Source: Sinomonas susongensis (GTDB lineage: Bacteria > Actinomycetota > Actinomycetes > Actinomycetales > Micrococcaceae). From it: a DNA stretch of 64,000 bases. The notes beneath the pieces are model-generated. The model saw nothing but the letters and a program-made list of their open reading frames with translations, ran no database searches and was not told the origin of the DNA. The position numbers and the translations under genes were made by a program. Positions 61,134 to 64,000 of this stretch are shown here, piece after piece. Position 1 is the stretch's first letter; the number at the start of each line of letters is the position of its first letter. The stretch covers positions 62,001-126,000 of the forward strand of contig NZ_SSNH01000004.1 in assembly GCF_005877005.1 (NCBI RefSeq), given 5' to 3'.

Positions 61134-61542
61134 CGAGGTCAGGTCGGCCGGGCGATCGCGGGACGGTTCCCCTCGGGGGCCGTCGCGAGGAAAGTCCGGG
61201 CTCCACAGGGCAGGGTGGTGGGTAACGCCCACTCGGGGAAACCCGCAGGCCAGTGCCACAGAGAAGAGACCGCCGACGCGTGCCGCGTCATCGACGCGGA
61301 CCGCGACGGTAAGGGTGAAACGGCGGTGTAAGAGACCACCAGCTCCTCAGGTGACTGGGGAGGCTCGGTAAACCCCACCCGGAGCAAGGCCAGACAGGGC
61401 GCGTTCGAGGGCTGCCCGCCCGAGCGCCCGGGTAGGCCGCTCGAGGCCGCCGGCAACGGCGGTCCTAGATGGATGATCGCCTCCCACGCCCGGGCAACCG
61501 GGCGTGGTGACAGAACCCGGCTCATAGGCCGGCCTGTCCTCG
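61134..61542 (+). ncRNA. rnpB: RNase P RNA (bacterial type A)
   Basis: This is the catalytic RNA that removes 5' leaders from pre-tRNAs. Conserved elements are in order: GAGGAAAGTCCGGGCTCCAC (P4 5' strand and CR-I), GGGTAACGCCC, CCAGTGCCACAGAGAA, GGTAAGGGTGAAACGGCGG, GTAAGAGACCACCAGC, GGCTCGGTAAACCCC and the 3' ACAGAACCCGGCTCATAGGC (CR-V, P4 3' strand). The ends CGAGGTCAGGTCGGCC and GGCCGGCCTGTCCTCG pair as P1. Ends are placed to within a few bases. Confidence 0.95.
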
Positions 61543-61749
61543 CATCCCCCGGGAAGTGAGAGCCTGTGAGTGAGTTCACAGGGCTCGCCACCCCTTCCCG
61601 GTGGGGCGCCCCGTAGAATTGAAGACGAACGTAGAAGTTCAGGAGCCGGCTCTGCGATCGCAGTTGTCGGCTTTCTTCGTGTCGGGCGCCAGCACCAGGC
61701 CCCGGCCGCGCACGACGGCGTGCGCAAGACCGCAGAGAAAGGCACCTGT

Positions 61750-63252
61750 GTGAGCATGACGGAGACCGCCCGCAAGACGGAGGCCGACCTCAGCACGTGG
61801 ATCGGCCGAGAGGCCGCGGCGGAAGCGATGATCCCCCTGATCGGGCGCCTGTACCGTGAGAACAACGTCGTGACCTCGGTCCACGGGCGGAGCCTCATCA
61901 ACCAGTCCGTGGTCAGCCTGCTCAAGCTCCACCGCTGGGCCCGCCAGATCGACAGCGAGGAGCTCGACCTCGAGGAGACGCTCCCCATCCTGAAGGTGCT
62001 CGACTCGCTTCAGCTCGGCGCCGCATCGATCGACCTTGCGCGGCTCAACGAGAAGTTCCGCTCGGAGGGCGCAGGGCGCACGCTCGAGTCCTTCCTCCGC
62101 GACGAGCTGGCTCCCATCGTGGGCCAGCATGGTGCCGATCCCCGGCCCAGCACCGACGTCGTCCTCTACGGCTTCGGCCGCATCGGCCGTCTCGTGGCCC
62201 GCATCCTCATCGAGCACGCTGGCGGCGGCCATGGCCTCCGCCTCCGGGCCATTGTCGTGCGCAAGGGCTCCGAGAGGGACATCGTCAAGCGCGCGAGCCT
62301 CCTGCGCCGCGACTCGGTCCACGGCCCCTTCGACGGCACCATCACTGTCGACGAGGAGAACGGCACGATCCTTGCCAACGGGACGCTGATCCAGGTCATC
62401 TACTCGGACAGCCCGGCGGCCGTCGACTACACCGCCTACGGGATCGACGACGCCATCGTGGTCGACAACACGGGCCGGTGGCGCGACGAGGCGGGCCTCT
62501 CCCAGCACCTCGAGAGCAAGGGTGTCGCCCGCGTTCTGCTGACGGCACCGGGCAAGGGCAGCCTGCCGAACATCGTCCACGGGATCAACCACGAGGACAT
62601 CGCCGACTCGGACCGGATCGTCACCGCCGCTTCCTGCACGACCAACGCGATCACGCCCGTCCTCAAGGCCATCCACGACAAGTACGGCGTCGTTCACGGG
62701 CACGTCGAGACGGTGCACTCGTTCACGAACGACCAGAACCTCACGGACAACTTCCACAAGGGCGACCGTCGCGGCCGCTCCGCAGCGCTGAACATGGTGC
62801 TCACAGAGACCGGTGCGGCGAAGGCAGTCGCGAAGGCGCTCCCGGAGCTCGCCGGAAAGCTCACTGGCAACGCGATCCGGGTCCCCACGCCGGACGTCTC
62901 GATGGCGATCCTCAACCTGACCCTCGAGCACGAGACCACGAAGGACGAGGTCAACGCCTACCTGCGCGACATCTCGCTGCACTCCGCATTGCGCAAGCAG
63001 ATCGACTACATCGCGTCCCCGGAGGTGGTGTCGACCGACTTCGTCGGCTCGCGTCGGGCCGGGATCGTCGACGGGCTCGCGACCATCAGCAACGGCAGAA
63101 ACCTCGTGCTGTACGTCTGGTACGACAACGAGTTCGGCTACAGCTGCCAGGTCGTGCGGGTCCTCGAGGAGATGGCGGGCGTCCACGCGCCGTCGTTCCC
63201 CGCGCAGGCCGCCGAGCCTGCAGCCCAAGAGCTCTTGGCCTCAACTCGGTGA
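61750..63252 (+). CDS. gap: Glyceraldehyde-3-phosphate dehydrogenase, long form
   Basis: A 500-residue protein, against about 335 for ordinary GAPDH. An N-terminal helical extension of about 130 residues (TWIGREAAAEAMIPLIGRLY and onward) precedes the NAD-binding motif YGFGRIGRLVARIL. The catalytic Cys is in TAASCTTNAITPVLKAIHD, and WYDNEFGYSCQVVRV is at the C-terminus. The long form is a separate GAPDH branch found in some Actinobacteria and may favour NADP or the gluconeogenic direction (inference). GTG 61750 was chosen with GAAAGG ahead; ATG 61756 is also possible. Confidence 0.9.
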   Translation: MSMTETARKTEADLSTWIGREAAAEAMIPLIGRLYRENNVVTSVHGRSLINQSVVSLLKLHRWARQIDSEELDLEETLPILKVLDSLQLGAASIDLARLNEKFRSEGAGRTLESFLRDELAPIVGQHGADPRPSTDVVLYGFGRIGRLVARILIEHAGGGHGLRLRAIVVRKGSERDIVKRASLLRRDSVHGPFDGTITVDEENGTILANGTLIQVIYSDSPAAVDYTAYGIDDAIVVDNTGRWRDEAGLSQHLESKGVARVLLTAPGKGSLPNIVHGINHEDIADSDRIVTAASCTTNAITPVLKAIHDKYGVVHGHVETVHSFTNDQNLTDNFHKGDRRGRSAALNMVLTETGAAKAVAKALPELAGKLTGNAIRVPTPDVSMAILNLTLEHETTKDEVNAYLRDISLHSALRKQIDYIASPEVVSTDFVGSRRAGIVDGLATISNGRNLVLYVWYDNEFGYSCQVVRVLEEMAGVHAPSFPAQAAEPAAQELLASTR

Positions 63253-63293
63253 CGTCACTGGATTCGCCCAGTGAGCGGGGGCAAGATGCATCT

Positions 63294-63494
63294 ATGGAAG
63301 CGACTGAGCACGAGAGCACACTCGAACACGCACTCGACGTGGCGAGGGAGAACGCGAAGCAGGCACGCCGCCTGCTCGAGCACGCGCGGGCGCAGCTCGA
63401 GAGCGGCATCGTGGGCCCCGAGCGGGTGGCCCAGCTCGAAGAGCTGCTCCAGACCGCCGAAGAAGATCTGGCCAGGGTGACGAGGGAACAGTAG
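63294..63494 (+). CDS. Small helical protein
   Basis: A 66-residue protein, MEATEHESTLEHALDVAREN, AKQARRLLEHARAQLESGIV and onward, predicted entirely helical with a possible short coiled coil (VAQLEELLQTAEEDLARVT). GGGGGC lies ahead of ATG 63294. It follows gap on the same strand. No family is recognised. Confidence 0.6.
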   Translation: MEATEHESTLEHALDVARENAKQARRLLEHARAQLESGIVGPERVAQLEELLQTAEEDLARVTREQ

Positions 63495-63526
63495 CGCCTG
63501 TCCCCGAAGGGGCGCGCACGACCGAC

Positions 63527-63565
63527 AGGGCGCCGCCCGTCTGAAATCGCTGCGGCGCCCTTTCG
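63527..63565. terminator. Bidirectional terminator before def
   Basis: AGGGCGCCGC and GCGGCGCCCT form a perfect 10-bp stem with a 15-base loop, followed by TTC. It lies between the 66-residue gene and the convergent def. Confidence 0.75.
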
Positions 63566-63569
63566 GCGG

Positions 63570-64000
63570 TCAGTGGCCGAAAGGATCCGGGTCGACCCCA
63601 GGCATCCACGTCAGGCCGGGAACGCCCCAGCCATGCTTCTTGGCCGCCTTCTTCGCCTTGCGGGCATATCGGTCGATGAGCTTGTCGACGTAGAGCTTCC
63701 CGTCGAGGTGGTCGTACTCGTGCTGCACGACCCGAGCGAACCAGCCCGTTGCAATGAAGTCCACGGGCTTGCCGTCGCCGTCGAAGCCCTCGACGTGGGC
63801 CCAGTCGGCCCGCTTGAGGGGGTACGACTCGCCGGGGAACGAGAGGCAGCCCTCCTCGTCCTCCTCGGGATCCGGGGCCGTGCCGGGGACCTTCGTCAGG
63901 GTGAGCTTGGGGTTCACGACGACGCCGCGGGGCGGAACGCCGTCGTCGTTCTTGTACTTGTAGACGAAGATGCGGAGGCCCACGCCGATCTGGGGGGCCG
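63570..64000 (-). CDS. def: Peptide deformylase (N-terminus beyond the window)
   Basis: It removes the formyl group from initiator methionine. The visible C-terminal 142 codons contain motif 1 in part (PQIGVGLRIFVY), motif 2 EEGCLSFPGE with the metal Cys, and motif 3 VVQHEYDHLDGKLYVD with the HExxH-type metal site. The start lies past base 64000. The C-terminus has a basic tail (ARKAKKAAKKHGWG) as in many actinobacterial deformylases. Confidence 0.94.
   Translation of the reverse strand, partial: APQIGVGLRIFVYKYKNDDGVPPRGVVVNPKLTLTKVPGTAPDPEEDEEGCLSFPGESYPLKRADWAHVEGFDGDGKPVDFIATGWFARVVQHEYDHLDGKLYVDKLIDRYARKAKKAAKKHGWGVPGLTWMPGVDPDPFGH

Overview
The window is chromosomal DNA from a high-GC Gram-positive bacterium, most likely a Micrococcaceae member of the Arthrobacter/Sinomonas kind (inferred). 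The evidence is strong G+C bias at third codon positions, frequent GTG and TTG starts, homodimeric aceE, a PucR-type regulator ahead of fabD-fabH-acpP-fabF, DUF3145, DUF3052 and DUF2469 genes, and the order rpsP-khpA-rimM-trmD-rplS-lepB-lepB-rnhB-DUF2469-yraN-comM-dprA-xerC.

Left backbone (1-19389): the end of smc, ftsY, an MFS exporter, two tandem amt-glnK operons each behind a GlnR-like half-site array, zwf, ffh, thiC with a TPP riboswitch, a VOC dioxygenase, and the ribosomal/secretion operon ending in yraN.

Island (about 20342-36210): about 16 kb of visibly lower GC interrupts comM at the Walker B codons. The 5' part of comM is present twice, 16,830 bp apart, with 949 identical bases. 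The left copy is truncated. The right copy continues into the true comM 3' end and is complete. The island also carries a diverged promoter region and an internally deleted but in-frame yraN that ends on the comM start, so the interrupted gene is supplied with a new front end. No integrase or transposase is visible. An HNH nuclease gene lies about 300 bp inside the left junction. Cargo includes a TIR-domain protein, a possible HEPN/Abi-like protein, a PD-(D/E)XK-like nuclease, a 31-residue hydrophobic peptide, DUF3846 and DUF4839 proteins, a DUF2510-TM2 protein, and a series of lipoproteins and small unknown proteins. It looks like an accessory, probably defence-related island in a competence-gene hotspot.

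Right backbone (36216-64000): comM, dprA, xerC, DUF3145, the fabDHPF cluster with fasR and two matching inverted-repeat operators, aceE, DUF3052, an AhpE-type peroxiredoxin, tRNA-Val(TAC), an IclR regulator, a D-2-hydroxyacid dehydrogenase, gnd, a Tat-exported purple-acid-type phosphatase, cysE-cysK, msrA, a Nif3-family protein, a coiled-coil zinc-ribbon-type protein, yaaA, RNase P RNA, a long GAPDH, and the start of def, which runs off the window.

The backbone genes cover nitrogen uptake, protein targeting and export, translation, fatty acid synthesis, NADPH-producing pentose phosphate steps, cysteine synthesis and oxidant repair.
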